The position numbers were made by a program, and so were the translations under genes. 59,902 nucleotides of DNA, taken from contig NZ_LPVV01000042.1 of NCBI RefSeq assembly GCF_002362255.1, positions 1 through 59,902 of the forward strand, read 5' to 3'. Position 1 is the first letter of the stretch. Each line of letters opens with the position of its first letter. The notes beneath the pieces are model-generated. The model was not told where the DNA came from. It saw nothing but the letters and a program-made list of their open reading frames with translations, and did not search any database. This DNA comes from Microbacterium sp. SZ1 (GTDB lineage: Bacteria; Actinomycetota; Actinomycetes; Actinomycetales; Microbacteriaceae). Below are positions 33,245 to 41,457 of the stretch, piece by piece.

Positions 33245-34514
33245 CCTTCACGGCGGCGACGATGTCCTCCGGACCGCCCTGACCGGCCAGCATGTTGACG
33301 ACGGCCACGTTCAGCGCGTTGCCGACGTTCTGGCCGTAGACGGTGTCGAGCCACTGCGACGCGTACGGCGCGGCGTTGTAGGCCTCGAGGATCTTCTGCA
33401 GGTACGGCTCGGTCACGGCCTCCTGGGCGACGGTGTTGACCGGCGGAGCGTTGAACGCCTTGTAGTACGCGGTCTGCACGTCGCTCGTGCCGAGGTAGTT
33501 GAGGAAGTCGACGCAGGCGTCCGGCGCGTCGACGGAGCAGGAGTAGCCGTCGACCCCGCCCATCATCGAGCCGGGCTCGCCCTCGCCGCCCTCGACCTCG
33601 GGGAACGGGAACCAGGAGAGATCGGGCAGCGGCTTCTGATCGGGGGTGAGCGATCCGATGACGCCGGGGTTCCACGCGCCCATCAGCTCCATGCCCGCCT
33701 GGTGGTTGGCGATGAGTCCGGCGGAGCTCGCCGCACCCTGCTGCGCGGTGGTCGTGAGGAAGCCGCTGTTGAACGGCTCGGTGGCCGCGAAGTCCTGCAG
33801 ATCCTCGCCCGCGCGCACCCAGCACTCGTCGTCGAAGTTCATCTCGTCCGCGGCCTTCGCGAGCGTGTCGGAGCTGCACTCGCGCAGCGCGAACCAGTAG
33901 TACCAGTGGGCGGCCGGCCAGGCGTCCTTGGCGCCGAGCGCGACGGGGTCAATACCCGCGGCCTTGAGCGCCTCGGTCGCCGTCTCGAGCTCGTCGATCG
34001 TGGTCGGGGTCTCGGTGATGCCGGCCTGGTCGAACAGGTCCTGGCTGTAGAAGAGTCCGCCGGGGAGCACGGCCACCGGCATCGCGTAGATCTTGTCATC
34101 GAGGCTGTTCGCCGAGTACGCGGCATCCGGGATCTCGTCGGCGGCCGCGCCGCTGATCTCGTCGGTGAGGTCCTTCAGCTGCCCGGCCTTGACCATCGCG
34201 GCCATCTTGCCGCCGCCGCGCTGCAGGAAGATGTCGGGGGCGTCGCCGGAGTTCAGCGCGGTCTGCAGCTTGCCGTCGAGGTCTTCGTTCTGGATGGACT
34301 GGATCTCGATCGTGACGCCGGGGTTGGCCTCTTCGAAGTCCGCGACCGTCGTCTCCCAGAACTCCACTCCCGGGCCGGTGGTGGAGTTGTGCCAGAGGGT
34401 CATGCGCGTGCCGTCGCCGTCGCCGCCGGACGAGTCGCCGGTGCAGCCGGAGAGCGCGAGCGCTCCGGCGACGACGACCGCTGCGGAGGCGAGGGGGAGC
34501 CTTCTGCTGGTCAT
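33225..34514 (-). CDS. Carbohydrate ABC transporter substrate-binding lipoprotein
   Basis: 429 aa, family-1 extracellular solute-binding protein. Signal peptide with lipobox LSGC (Cys about 24), an acidic Gly/Ser-rich linker, then the two-lobe fold (MTLWHNSTTGPG, GDAPDIFLQRGGGKMAAM, AMPVAVLPGGLFYSQDLF, MGAWNPGVIGSLTP). It captures an oligosaccharide outside the membrane and delivers it to the two permeases that follow. First gene of the operon; a LacI-type palindrome lies 106 bp upstream. Confidence 0.92.
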   Translation of the reverse strand: MTSRRLPLASAAVVVAGALALSGCTGDSSGGDGDGTRMTLWHNSTTGPGVEFWETTVADFEEANPGVTIEIQSIQNEDLDGKLQTALNSGDAPDIFLQRGGGKMAAMVKAGQLKDLTDEISGAAADEIPDAAYSANSLDDKIYAMPVAVLPGGLFYSQDLFDQAGITETPTTIDELETATEALKAAGIDPVALGAKDAWPAAHWYYWFALRECSSDTLAKAADEMNFDDECWVRAGEDLQDFAATEPFNSGFLTTTAQQGAASSAGLIANHQAGMELMGAWNPGVIGSLTPDQKPLPDLSWFPFPEVEGGEGEPGSMMGGVDGYSCSVDAPDACVDFLNYLGTSDVQTAYYKAFNAPPVNTVAQEAVTEPYLQKILEAYNAAPYASQWLDTVYGQNVGNALNVAVVNMLAGQGGPEDIVAAVKDAAAKA

Positions 34515-34615
34515 GTGATGTTCTCCTCATCGAGTTGCGCCTCGCTGCGTTGCGGGCGCCCCGCGGGGCTCGGGTGAGATCGCGGTGGATGCAGTCTTCT
34601 CACGTCCCGGAGGAT

Positions 34616-34667
34616 CGTCAAACGTTTTCGAAAACAGTTTCCATGTCAGCTCGCGGCGGTCTACGCT
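34616..34667. promoter_or_regulatory. LacI operator and divergent promoters
   Basis: GTTTTCGAAAAC (34624-34635) is a perfect 12-bp palindrome with the central CG typical of LacI/GalR sites, inside the longer imperfect repeat 34620-34640. Rightward, TACGCT (34662-34667) lies 8 nt before the lacI ATG (leaderless). Leftward, TTGACG (complement of 34616-34621) is a possible -35 for the transport operon. Confidence 0.65.
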
Positions 34668-34675
34668 GACTCGAC

Positions 34676-35695
34676 ATGGGCGGGCGGACGACGATCCACG
34701 ACGTCGCGAAGGCGGCGGGCGTGTCAGTGTCGACCGTGTCCAAGGCGGTCAACGGCCGGTACGGCATCGCCGACTCCACGGTGCAGCGCGTGCTCGACGC
34801 GGTGCGCGAGCTCGGGTACGAATCGAGCTTGGTCGCCAGCAGCATGCGGGCGCGCCGCACGGGCGTCGTCGGCGTGCTGCTCGCCGACTTCGAGCCGTTC
34901 AGCGCGGAGATCCTGAAGGGGGTCGGCGCCGCGGTGCACGGGACGGCGGTCGACCTGCTGGCTTACAGCGGATCGCACCTGGGGGCCGGAGACGGGTGGG
35001 AGCGGCGCTCGCTCAGCCGGCTGTCTGGAACCCTCATCGATGCGGCGATCATGGTGACCCCCACCGTGGTGAGTGCAGCGACCGAGATCCCCGTCGTCGC
35101 GATCGACCCGCACACCGGACGCGCCGATCTGCCGACCGTCGAGTCCGACAGCTTCGGCGGCGCGCTGACCGCGACCCGCCACCTCATCGAGCTCGGACAC
35201 CGGCGCATCGGATTCCTTGCCGGGCGGCCCGACCTGCGCTCCGCCGGACTGCGCGACGCCGGGTACCGACGCGCTCTGTCGGATGCCGGCATCCCCGCCG
35301 ATCCCGCGCTCGTCGCGATCGGACGCTACGACCTCGCGACCACGCGCGAGTCGGCTCGGCGTCTGCTCGCGGGCGAGGATCGCCCGACGGCCGTGTTCGC
35401 CGCGAACGACCTCTCCGCGATCGCCGTGATCGAGGTCGCGCAGGATCTCGGGCTCCGCGTTCCGGAGGACCTGTCCGTGATCGGCTTCGACGACGTCCCG
35501 GAGGCGTCCCGACGAGCACTCCCGCTCACCACGATCCAGCAGCCGATGCGCCGACTCGGCGCGGTCGCGGCGGAGATGGTGTTCGCGCTCCTCGACGGAC
35601 GGGAGATCGATCAGATGCACGTGACCCTGCCGACCCGCCTGGTCGTACGCGCCACGACCGCCCCGCCGAACGAACGGCGCGACCGCGCGCTGTGA
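34676..35695 (+). CDS. LacI-family repressor of the sugar operon
   Basis: 339 aa. N-terminal [23 protein letters not shown] with hinge helix [15 protein letters not shown], then the periplasmic-binding-like core ([40 protein letters not shown]). It is divergent from the transporter/GH3 operon and separated from it by a palindrome, so it very likely represses that operon until its sugar inducer binds. Ends 2 bp before the convergent PaaX-like gene. Confidence 0.9.
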   Translation: MGGRTTIHDVAKAAGVSVSTVSKAVNGRYGIADSTVQRVLDAVRELGYESSLVASSMRARRTGVVGVLLADFEPFSAEILKGVGAAVHGTAVDLLAYSGSHLGAGDGWERRSLSRLSGTLIDAAIMVTPTVVSAATEIPVVAIDPHTGRADLPTVESDSFGGALTATRHLIELGHRRIGFLAGRPDLRSAGLRDAGYRRALSDAGIPADPALVAIGRYDLATTRESARRLLAGEDRPTAVFAANDLSAIAVIEVAQDLGLRVPEDLSVIGFDDVPEASRRALPLTTIQQPMRRLGAVAAEMVFALLDGREIDQMHVTLPTRLVVRATTAPPNERRDRAL

Positions 35696-35696
35696 G

Positions 35697-36518
35697 TCAG
35701 GCGGCCGCGACCACACTGCGCACGTGTGCGAGCGCCGGGCCCGCGAGAGGGCGCGACCGTCTCGTGAACTCCTCGACACTGCGTCGTCCGGGCCAGTCGG
35801 CGGGCAGCATCGCCGGCGGCAGTCCGGGATCGGTGTAGGGCAGCACCCGCCAGCGGTCGATCAGGTGGACGTAGGCGGCGAAGGGCTCGGCGGGAAGGGT
35901 CGCGAGCGACCGCTGGAAGGTCAGGTGCTCGGCGCGCAGCGCCTCGAGGTCCCACCAGCTCGCCGCCGCCTCGACGAGCGACCCCGGCGGTGAGGGCGCG
36001 TCGGCCTGGAACAGCGTCGCCCATCGGCGCGCGTCGAGGTCGTCGAGGATCTGCTCCACCTCCGCGCGCAGATGCCCCGGGCAGATCCAGAGCGCGGATG
36101 ACACGAGCCCGGCGCCGATCCACTGCAGGCGGCGCCGCAGCTGATGGCGCACACTCCGGGCGCTCTCGGGGATCGAGAAGGACACGAGACACCAGCCGTC
36201 GGCATCCGACATCTCGTGCATCGCGAAGATGCGCCGGTCGCCGCGTTCGAGCATCGGCACCGCGTCGGGGTTGAGTCGGTAGCCCGGTGCCTGCCGTCGC
36301 TCGCTCTGCAGCAGACCCTTCTGCTTGAGGCGCGTGATGCCCGTGCGCGCGGGGGCCGCGTCGATGCCCAGGTCAGAGGCGAGCGCCACAAGGCCGGCGG
36401 TCGAGATCCAGCCGCCCAGCGGACGCAGGTACAGACCGATCAGGGTGCGCAGCAGCGATGCCGTGCTGCCGGGCCGCGCGTCGATGTCGTCGAGCGGCTG
36501 CCCGACCGCGTCAGCCAT
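35697..36518 (-). CDS. PaaX-family transcriptional regulator
   Basis: 273 aa. N-terminal winged helix (TASLLRTLIGLYLRPLGGWI, ARTGITRLKQKGLLQSERR) plus the PaaX middle and C-terminal domains (GWCLVSFSIPESARSVRHQL; YVHLIDRWRVLPYTDPGLPP). PaaX proteins repress aromatic catabolic operons and release with an aryl-CoA or other pathway intermediate. It overlaps the kynureninase stop by 8 bp and ends the tryptophan-degradation operon, so it should control that operon; the inverted repeat at 39654-39697 is the candidate site. Confidence 0.86.
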   Translation of the reverse strand: MADAVGQPLDDIDARPGSTASLLRTLIGLYLRPLGGWISTAGLVALASDLGIDAAPARTGITRLKQKGLLQSERRQAPGYRLNPDAVPMLERGDRRIFAMHEMSDADGWCLVSFSIPESARSVRHQLRRRLQWIGAGLVSSALWICPGHLRAEVEQILDDLDARRWATLFQADAPSPPGSLVEAAASWWDLEALRAEHLTFQRSLATLPAEPFAAYVHLIDRWRVLPYTDPGLPPAMLPADWPGRRSVEEFTRRSRPLAGPALAHVRSVVAAA

Positions 36519-37758
36519 GCTGCTGCAGGGCGTCGCGCACCGCGAGCACCCCGCGGACCGTCTCGGAGTACGACGTGCTCAGCGGCGACAGCCCGAGGCG
36601 GATGCCGTCGGGGAACCGGAAGTCGGGGATGATCCCGTCGGCCCAGAGCCGCTGCGTCACGGCGCGGAAGTCCGGGTGGCCGATCGTGACGTGGCCGCCG
36701 CGCGCCGCGGCATCCCTCGGGCTGAGCAGGCGCACCCCGAGCGGGACGAGCACCTCGTCGTAGGCGCGGATCGCGAGATCGGTGAGCGCCTGCGACTTCT
36801 CGCGCACGGCGGCGATCGTCGCCTGCTCGATGAGGTCGAGCATCCCCTGCATCGCGAGCATCGAGGTCACCGGCGGGGTGCCGCTCAGCAGCTGGCGGAT
36901 GTCGGAGGCCGGCACGTACTCCGGACCCATGGCGAAGATGTCGGCCGCGCTCCACCACCCCTGGATCGGCTGGCGCAGCACGCCCTGCAGCGAGCGGCGG
37001 AGGTAGGCGAACGCGGGGGATCCCGGTCCGCCGTTCAGGTACTTGTAGGTGCAGCCGACCGCCAGGTCGACGCCCCACTCGTCGAGCTGCATCGGCACGA
37101 CGCCCGCCGAGTGGCAGAGGTCCCACATCATCAGGGCGCCGGCGTCGTGCACGGCGGCGGTGATCGCCCGCATGTCGGCCAGCGCGCCGGAGCGGTAGTC
37201 GACGTGGCTCAGCGAGACGACTGCCGTGCGCTCCGAGAGCACCGCGACGACATCGGCGACCTGCACGCCGTGCACCGGATCGGGGTCGATCCACCGGATC
37301 GTCGTCCCCGTCTCGGCGGCCACGCCCTCGACGAGGAAGCGGTCGGTGGGGAAGTTGCCCCGCTCCATCACGATCTCGGTGCGCGCCGGGTCGCGCGGGA
37401 TGGCCGCGCGCAGCAGCTTGTAGATGAGCACGCTCGTCGAATCGGCGACCACGGTCTGACCCGGTGCAGCGCCGAGAGCGATCGCGCCGATGCGGTCGCC
37501 GAGCTCCATCGGCAGCGCCATCCACTGCTCGTCCCAGGAGCGGATGAGGCGCGTGCCCCAGTCCTCCCGTGCGAAGGACGCGAGACGCTCCGGCACGACG
37601 CGCAGCGGGCGCCCGAGCGAGTTGCCGTCGAGGTACGCGTGCACTCCCGGTGCGTCGACGAACGCGTCGAGGTGCGCGCCGAGCGGGTCGGCGGCGTCGA
37701 GCGCCGCGGCGAGGTCGAGCAGCGCGTCGGCGGCGGGCCGCGGTTCGTGAGCGGTCAT
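36511..37758 (-). CDS. kynU: Kynureninase
   Basis: 415 aa, PLP-dependent, converts L-kynurenine to anthranilate and alanine. Signatures: YLDGNSLGRPLRVVPERLAS near the N-terminus, MERGNFPTDRF, SHVDYRSGALADM, the PLP-contact DLCHSAGVVPMQLDEW, and the Schiff-base lysine in CTYKYLNGGPGSPAF. Length fits the family. The ATG follows the amidohydrolase stop after one nucleotide (TGAcATG). Third gene of the operon. Confidence 0.94.
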   Translation of the reverse strand: MTAHEPRPAADALLDLAAALDAADPLGAHLDAFVDAPGVHAYLDGNSLGRPLRVVPERLASFAREDWGTRLIRSWDEQWMALPMELGDRIGAIALGAAPGQTVVADSTSVLIYKLLRAAIPRDPARTEIVMERGNFPTDRFLVEGVAAETGTTIRWIDPDPVHGVQVADVVAVLSERTAVVSLSHVDYRSGALADMRAITAAVHDAGALMMWDLCHSAGVVPMQLDEWGVDLAVGCTYKYLNGGPGSPAFAYLRRSLQGVLRQPIQGWWSAADIFAMGPEYVPASDIRQLLSGTPPVTSMLAMQGMLDLIEQATIAAVREKSQALTDLAIRAYDEVLVPLGVRLLSPRDAAARGGHVTIGHPDFRAVTQRLWADGIIPDFRFPDGIRLGLSPLSTSYSETVRGVLAVRDALQQHG

Positions 37759-37759
37759 G

Positions 37760-38797
37760 TCAGGCCTCCAGGTCGGCGGGGGTGAGTGGGCGGGCGAGCG
37801 TCGGGTCGGCCTCTGGGTGCGGCAGGAGCAGAAGGACGGATGCCGGGCCGCAGGGGTCCGCGGGCGCGAGCGCGCGCAGCAGCGCGATGTCGTCGAGCCC
37901 CGCGTCTCGAAGGGCCGCGATCTCGAGTGGGTTGAGGTCGACCGGGGTCGGGCCGTTGCCCATGTCGGTGCCGTAGCGGACGGCGCCGCCCGCGGCGTGG
38001 AATCGGCGAACGTTGTCGAGGGCGACGCGCAGTTCGGCGCCCCCGTGGATCGCGAGCGTCGAGATCCACGAGACGGATGCCGCCTGCTCGGCGATCTCGT
38101 CGTCGGTGAGCCTCTCGGTGAAGGGCGCGTGTGCGAGCGTCGCGGCTCCGAGTCGGGCGACGCGCTGCGCCTCGCCGCGCCCCTCGGCGTGGGCGACGAC
38201 CGGCAGGCCGCGGTCGTCCGCCGCCTCGACGAGCACCCGGAACACGATGTCGTCGAACACGGGTCCCGCTGAGCTGTTGCTCGCGACCTTGATGCAGGAC
38301 GCTCCGGCATCCGCCATCTCCGCCACCGCCGCGACGGCGCCCTGCGCGGTCGCGATCTCGCGGAACGAGTCGGCCGGCGCCCAGGAGCGGTCCGACGGAT
38401 ATCCGCCGACCGGTGTGAGGAACGCCCCGGCGAAATCGATGCGAGTGGCGCGTCTCGTCTCGCTGCGCTCGCTCAACGACCGGGGGCGGTCATCCCGGTC
38501 GCCCCGCGAGCGAGCGCCGGTGGCCGGGACGACACGCGCTGCGCCCGCGTACGGCGCCACGACCGCGGGATCCCCACCGAGGTCGACGACCCGCCCCAGC
38601 CGCGAGCCGGCGAGCCGCTCGTGCTCGACGAGCTGCAGGTGCACGTGGTGATCCGTGAATCCGCCGACGACGACGCCGTCGAGCCGGGGGAGATCGGATG
38701 CCGCGTTCTCGTCGCGCAGCAGCATCCGCCCATCGTCGTCCGCGCCGACGACGCCCTCGCGCCATCGCGTTCCGTCGAAGAACGTCGCGGCCCTCAT
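37760..38797 (-). CDS. Metal-dependent amidohydrolase, candidate kynurenine formamidase
   Basis: 345 aa, amidohydrolase superfamily TIM barrel. Metal ligands are visible: HxH in GGFTDHHVHLQL, Lys in ASCIKVASNSSAG, His in PVVAHAEGRGE and TLAHAPFTE, Asp in YGTDMGNG. It sits between tryptophan dioxygenase and kynureninase, with 1-nt overlap/gap on each side, exactly where formylkynurenine must be deformylated, and no KynB-type gene is present here. Function is therefore inferred from context. An interspersed repeat adds the in-frame insert RSLSERSETRRA (about residues 104-116) between RVVPATG and IDFAGAFLTP. Confidence 0.75.
   Translation of the reverse strand: MRAATFFDGTRWREGVVGADDDGRMLLRDENAASDLPRLDGVVVGGFTDHHVHLQLVEHERLAGSRLGRVVDLGGDPAVVAPYAGAARVVPATGARSRGDRDDRPRSLSERSETRRATRIDFAGAFLTPVGGYPSDRSWAPADSFREIATAQGAVAAVAEMADAGASCIKVASNSSAGPVFDDIVFRVLVEAADDRGLPVVAHAEGRGEAQRVARLGAATLAHAPFTERLTDDEIAEQAASVSWISTLAIHGGAELRVALDNVRRFHAAGGAVRYGTDMGNGPTPVDLNPLEIAALRDAGLDDIALLRALAPADPCGPASVLLLLPHPEADPTLARPLTPADLEA
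38451..38484. repeat. SERSE-type interspersed repeat inside a coding gene
   Basis: The sequence matches the element seen at 41309-41343 and 59290-59447 (shared core CGCTCGCTCAACGACCGG, here on the plus strand; translated on the minus strand as SLSERSET). It keeps the amidohydrolase reading frame. Confidence 0.8.
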
Positions 38798-39648
38798 CAG
38801 CCGCCGATCTCGGTGCGCACCGTGTACAGCTCGGGGAAGAAGGTGAGGTCGAGCGCGCGCTGCAGGAACCCGACGCCGCTGGATCCGCCGGTGCCGACCT
38901 TCATGCCGATCGTACGGGCGACGGTCTTCAGGTGTCGGAAGCGCCAGAACTGGAAGTTGTCCTCCAGATCGACGAGGTCCTCGCACGCCTCGTAGAGGTC
39001 CCAGTGCGTTGCGGGGTCCTGGTAGATCGCGCGGATCGCCGGCACGAGCTCGGGCGTCTCCCGGTAGGGGAGGCGGACGTCTCGGTCGAGGATCTCCGCG
39101 GGCACGGGCAGGCCGCGGCGGGCGGCGAAGCGCAGGAACTCGTCGTAGAGCGTCGGCTTCTCCCACTCGGCCTCGAGCAGTGCGCGGTTCGCGGGGTGGT
39201 CGGAGAAGACGCCGAGCATCTTCTCGTTCTTGTTGCCGAGCGCGAACTCCACCGCGCGGTACTGCACCGACTGGAAGCCGGACGAGTTGCCGAGCGCCCC
39301 GCGGAACTGCGCGTACTCGGTCGGGGTGAGCGTCGCGAGCACCGACCACTGCTGCGTGATCACGTCCTGGATCCGCTTGATGCGCGCGATGCGCTTGAGC
39401 GCTTCGCGCAGGTCGTCACGGGCGAGCAGCTCGCGTGCTGACGAGAGCTCGTGCAGCAGCTGCTTGAGCCAGAGCTCGGTGGTCTGGTGCTGGATGATGA
39501 ACAGCATCTCGTCGTGGTGCTCGGGAACGCTGACGGGATGCTGCGCCGTGAGCAGCTGGTCGAGTGCGAGATACGACCCGTAGGTCATCTTTCCGCTCAG
39601 ATCCGTGACGATGCCGGATTCCAGCGCGCGCTCGTTCTCGGTGCTCAT
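38797..39648 (-). CDS. kynA: Tryptophan 2,3-dioxygenase
   Basis: 283 aa, heme enzyme that opens L-tryptophan to N-formylkynurenine. Characteristic blocks: MTYGSYLALDQLL, HDEMLFIIQHQTTELWLKQL with the distal His, SSGFQSVQYRAVEFALGNKN, FWRFRHLKTVARTIGMKVG with the proximal His ligand, and TGGSSGVGFLQ for substrate carboxylate and ammonium binding. Length matches bacterial TDO. First gene of the operon; the upstream repeat 39654-39697 begins 6 bp before its ATG. Confidence 0.95.
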   Translation of the reverse strand: MSTENERALESGIVTDLSGKMTYGSYLALDQLLTAQHPVSVPEHHDEMLFIIQHQTTELWLKQLLHELSSARELLARDDLREALKRIARIKRIQDVITQQWSVLATLTPTEYAQFRGALGNSSGFQSVQYRAVEFALGNKNEKMLGVFSDHPANRALLEAEWEKPTLYDEFLRFAARRGLPVPAEILDRDVRLPYRETPELVPAIRAIYQDPATHWDLYEACEDLVDLEDNFQFWRFRHLKTVARTIGMKVGTGGSSGVGFLQRALDLTFFPELYTVRTEIGG

Positions 39649-39653
39649 TCCTC

Positions 39654-39697
39654 GAACATATCACTTTCATGGCGAGCGTCACAGAGGTGATATGTTC
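39654..39697. promoter_or_regulatory. Long-spaced inverted repeat at kynA promoter
   Basis: GAACATATCAC (39654-39664) and GTGATATGTTC (39687-39697) are perfect 11-bp inverted arms whose centres are 33 bp apart, about three helical turns. On the minus strand TGTGAC and TATGTT, with a 17-nt spacer, form a promoter whose -10 lies in the arm nearest kynA. A likely operator for the operon's PaaX-like product. Confidence 0.6.
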
Positions 39698-39789
39698 CTG
39701 GCTCGACAGCATAGCGGGGTCTCGCCGTCGCGCGCGAGAGGGGAGCCCGTGCTCGACGTCGGGCCGCCCGGGTGGATACCGTCGAACAC

Positions 39790-41295
39790 ATGGGCGACAG
39801 CATCGAGGCGCGGACTTTCACGCGCCAGGACCGTACTCAGTTCCGCGCGAAGGCGGAGCGGTGCCTCGACGCGCTGGCGTCGATGCTGGCGCACGGACGG
39901 TTCGCCCCCGTGGACGCTCCCGACTCGCAGCTCGGCATGGAGATCGAGCTGAACCTCGTCGATGAGCAGGGGGCGCCGTCCCGCAGCAATGCGGCGGTGC
40001 TCGACGCGATCGCCTCTCCGGCTTTCCAGACCGAGCTCGCGCGATTCAACGTGGAGGTCAACGTCGCGCCGCGACCGATCGGCGCCGGTCATCTCCGTGA
40101 GCTCGAGGACGTCCTGCGCGGCGCGCTCGACGTCGCCGACGAGCGGGCGCGGTCGGCCGGCAGCAGCCTGGCGATGATCGGGATGCTGCCGACGCTCGAC
40201 GAGACGCATTTCACGGAGCGCTGGTTCTCGGCGGATCCCCGCTACAGCCTGCTCGGACAGCAGATCCTCGCGGCGCGGGGCGAGGACATCGAGCTGCAGA
40301 TCGACGGGGTCGCGTTGAGCGACGACCGACCCGGCGAGCAGCTCGCGATGGTCTGCGACACGATCCTGCCGGAGGCCGCGTGCACCTCCGTGCAGCTGCA
40401 CCTCCAGGTCGCTCCCGAGTCGTTCGCGTCGTACTGGAACGCGGCGCAGGCGATCGCCGGCGTGCAGGTGGCCCTCGCGGCGAACTCGCCGTTCTTCGCG
40501 GGCAAGGCGCTGTGGCACGAGACGCGGATCCCGATGTTCGAGCAGGCGACCGACACCCGCCCGCAGGAGCTGAAGAACCAGGGCGTGCGTCCTCGCGTGT
40601 GGTTCGGCGAGCGCTGGGTGACCTCGATCTTCGACCTCTTCGAGGAGAACTCGCGGTACTTCCCCGCCCTGCTGCCCGTGTGCTCGGACGAGGATCCCTT
40701 CGAGGTGCTCGACGAGGGCCGTGCCCCCGAGCTCTCCGAGCTGCGCATGCACAACGGCACGGTCTACCGCTGGAACCGTCCGATCTACGATGTCGCCGAC
40801 GGCACAGCGCACCTGCGCCTCGAGAACCGGGTGCTGCCCGGCGGCCCGACCATCGTCGACGTCATGGCGGATGCCGCCTTCTACTACGGCCTCGTGCGCA
40901 GGACCGCTGAAGCCGATCGCCCCATCTGGACGCAGATGACCTTCGACGCCGCCGCGGAGAACCTGCAGGCTGCCGCTCGCGGGGGCATCGACTCGCGGTT
41001 GTACTGGCCGGAGGTCGGCTGGATCAGCCCGCGCGAGCTCGTTCTGCGACGACTGCTTCCGGCAGCGGCCGAGGGCTTGGACGCCTTCGGCGTCGACCCG
41101 GAGGTTCGCGATCGGTATCTCGGGATCATCGAACAGCGGTGCCTCACCGGCCGCAACGGAGCCGTCTGGCAGCGGGAGAACGTGGCGGCTCGCGAGCGGT
41201 CCGGCGCCACGCGGTCGGACGCCCTGCACGGCATGCTCTCGGACTACATCGAGCGGATGCAGGCCGGCGAGCCCGTGCACACCTGGACACACTGA
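39790..41295 (+). CDS. Glutamate-cysteine ligase family protein (long form)
   Basis: 501 aa, GCS2-superfamily ligase. LGMEIELNLVDEQGAPS contains the metal-binding acidic motif; NVEVNVAPRPIG, SVQLHLQVAPESFASYWN, ANSPFFAGKALWHETRIP and RLENRVLPGGPTIVDVMAD are conserved blocks. It probably joins glutamate to an amine or cysteine with ATP. It is longer than and only distantly related to the YbdK-like ligase at 25407. ATG 39790 or GTG 39772 are possible starts; GATACC (39775-39780) lies 9 nt before ATG 39790. No close functional partner is adjacent. Confidence 0.85.
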   Translation: MGDSIEARTFTRQDRTQFRAKAERCLDALASMLAHGRFAPVDAPDSQLGMEIELNLVDEQGAPSRSNAAVLDAIASPAFQTELARFNVEVNVAPRPIGAGHLRELEDVLRGALDVADERARSAGSSLAMIGMLPTLDETHFTERWFSADPRYSLLGQQILAARGEDIELQIDGVALSDDRPGEQLAMVCDTILPEAACTSVQLHLQVAPESFASYWNAAQAIAGVQVALAANSPFFAGKALWHETRIPMFEQATDTRPQELKNQGVRPRVWFGERWVTSIFDLFEENSRYFPALLPVCSDEDPFEVLDEGRAPELSELRMHNGTVYRWNRPIYDVADGTAHLRLENRVLPGGPTIVDVMADAAFYYGLVRRTAEADRPIWTQMTFDAAAENLQAAARGGIDSRLYWPEVGWISPRELVLRRLLPAAAEGLDAFGVDPEVRDRYLGIIEQRCLTGRNGAVWQRENVAARERSGATRSDALHGMLSDYIERMQAGEPVHTWTH

Positions 41296-41308
41296 GCGGG
41301 CGGGGCAC

Positions 41309-41343
41309 CGCGTTTCGTCTCGCTTCGCTCGCTCAACGACCGG
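41309..41343. repeat. SERSE-type interspersed repeat
   Basis: Same family as 59290-59447 in reverse orientation (core CGCTCGCTCAACGACCGG). With 41413-41452 it makes an inverted pair in the 162-bp gap between convergent genes. Confidence 0.8.
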
Positions 41344-41412
41344 GGGGACTGCGCTCGCTCCACGACCGGAGGGGACGGCGCTCGCGCGACGACCCGGGGT
41401 GGCTTCCCCGCT

Positions 41413-41452
41413 GATCGTTGAGCGAGGAGCTTCGCTGTGGGTCGAAACGCGG
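41413..41452. repeat. SERSE-type repeat, diverged inverted copy
   Basis: Contains GATCGTTGAGCGAGGAGC and GTCGAAACGCGG, a diverged copy facing 41309-41343. The pair could form a large stem-loop and serve as a bidirectional terminator between the ligase and amidase genes. Confidence 0.65.
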
Positions 41453-41457
41453 CAGGA

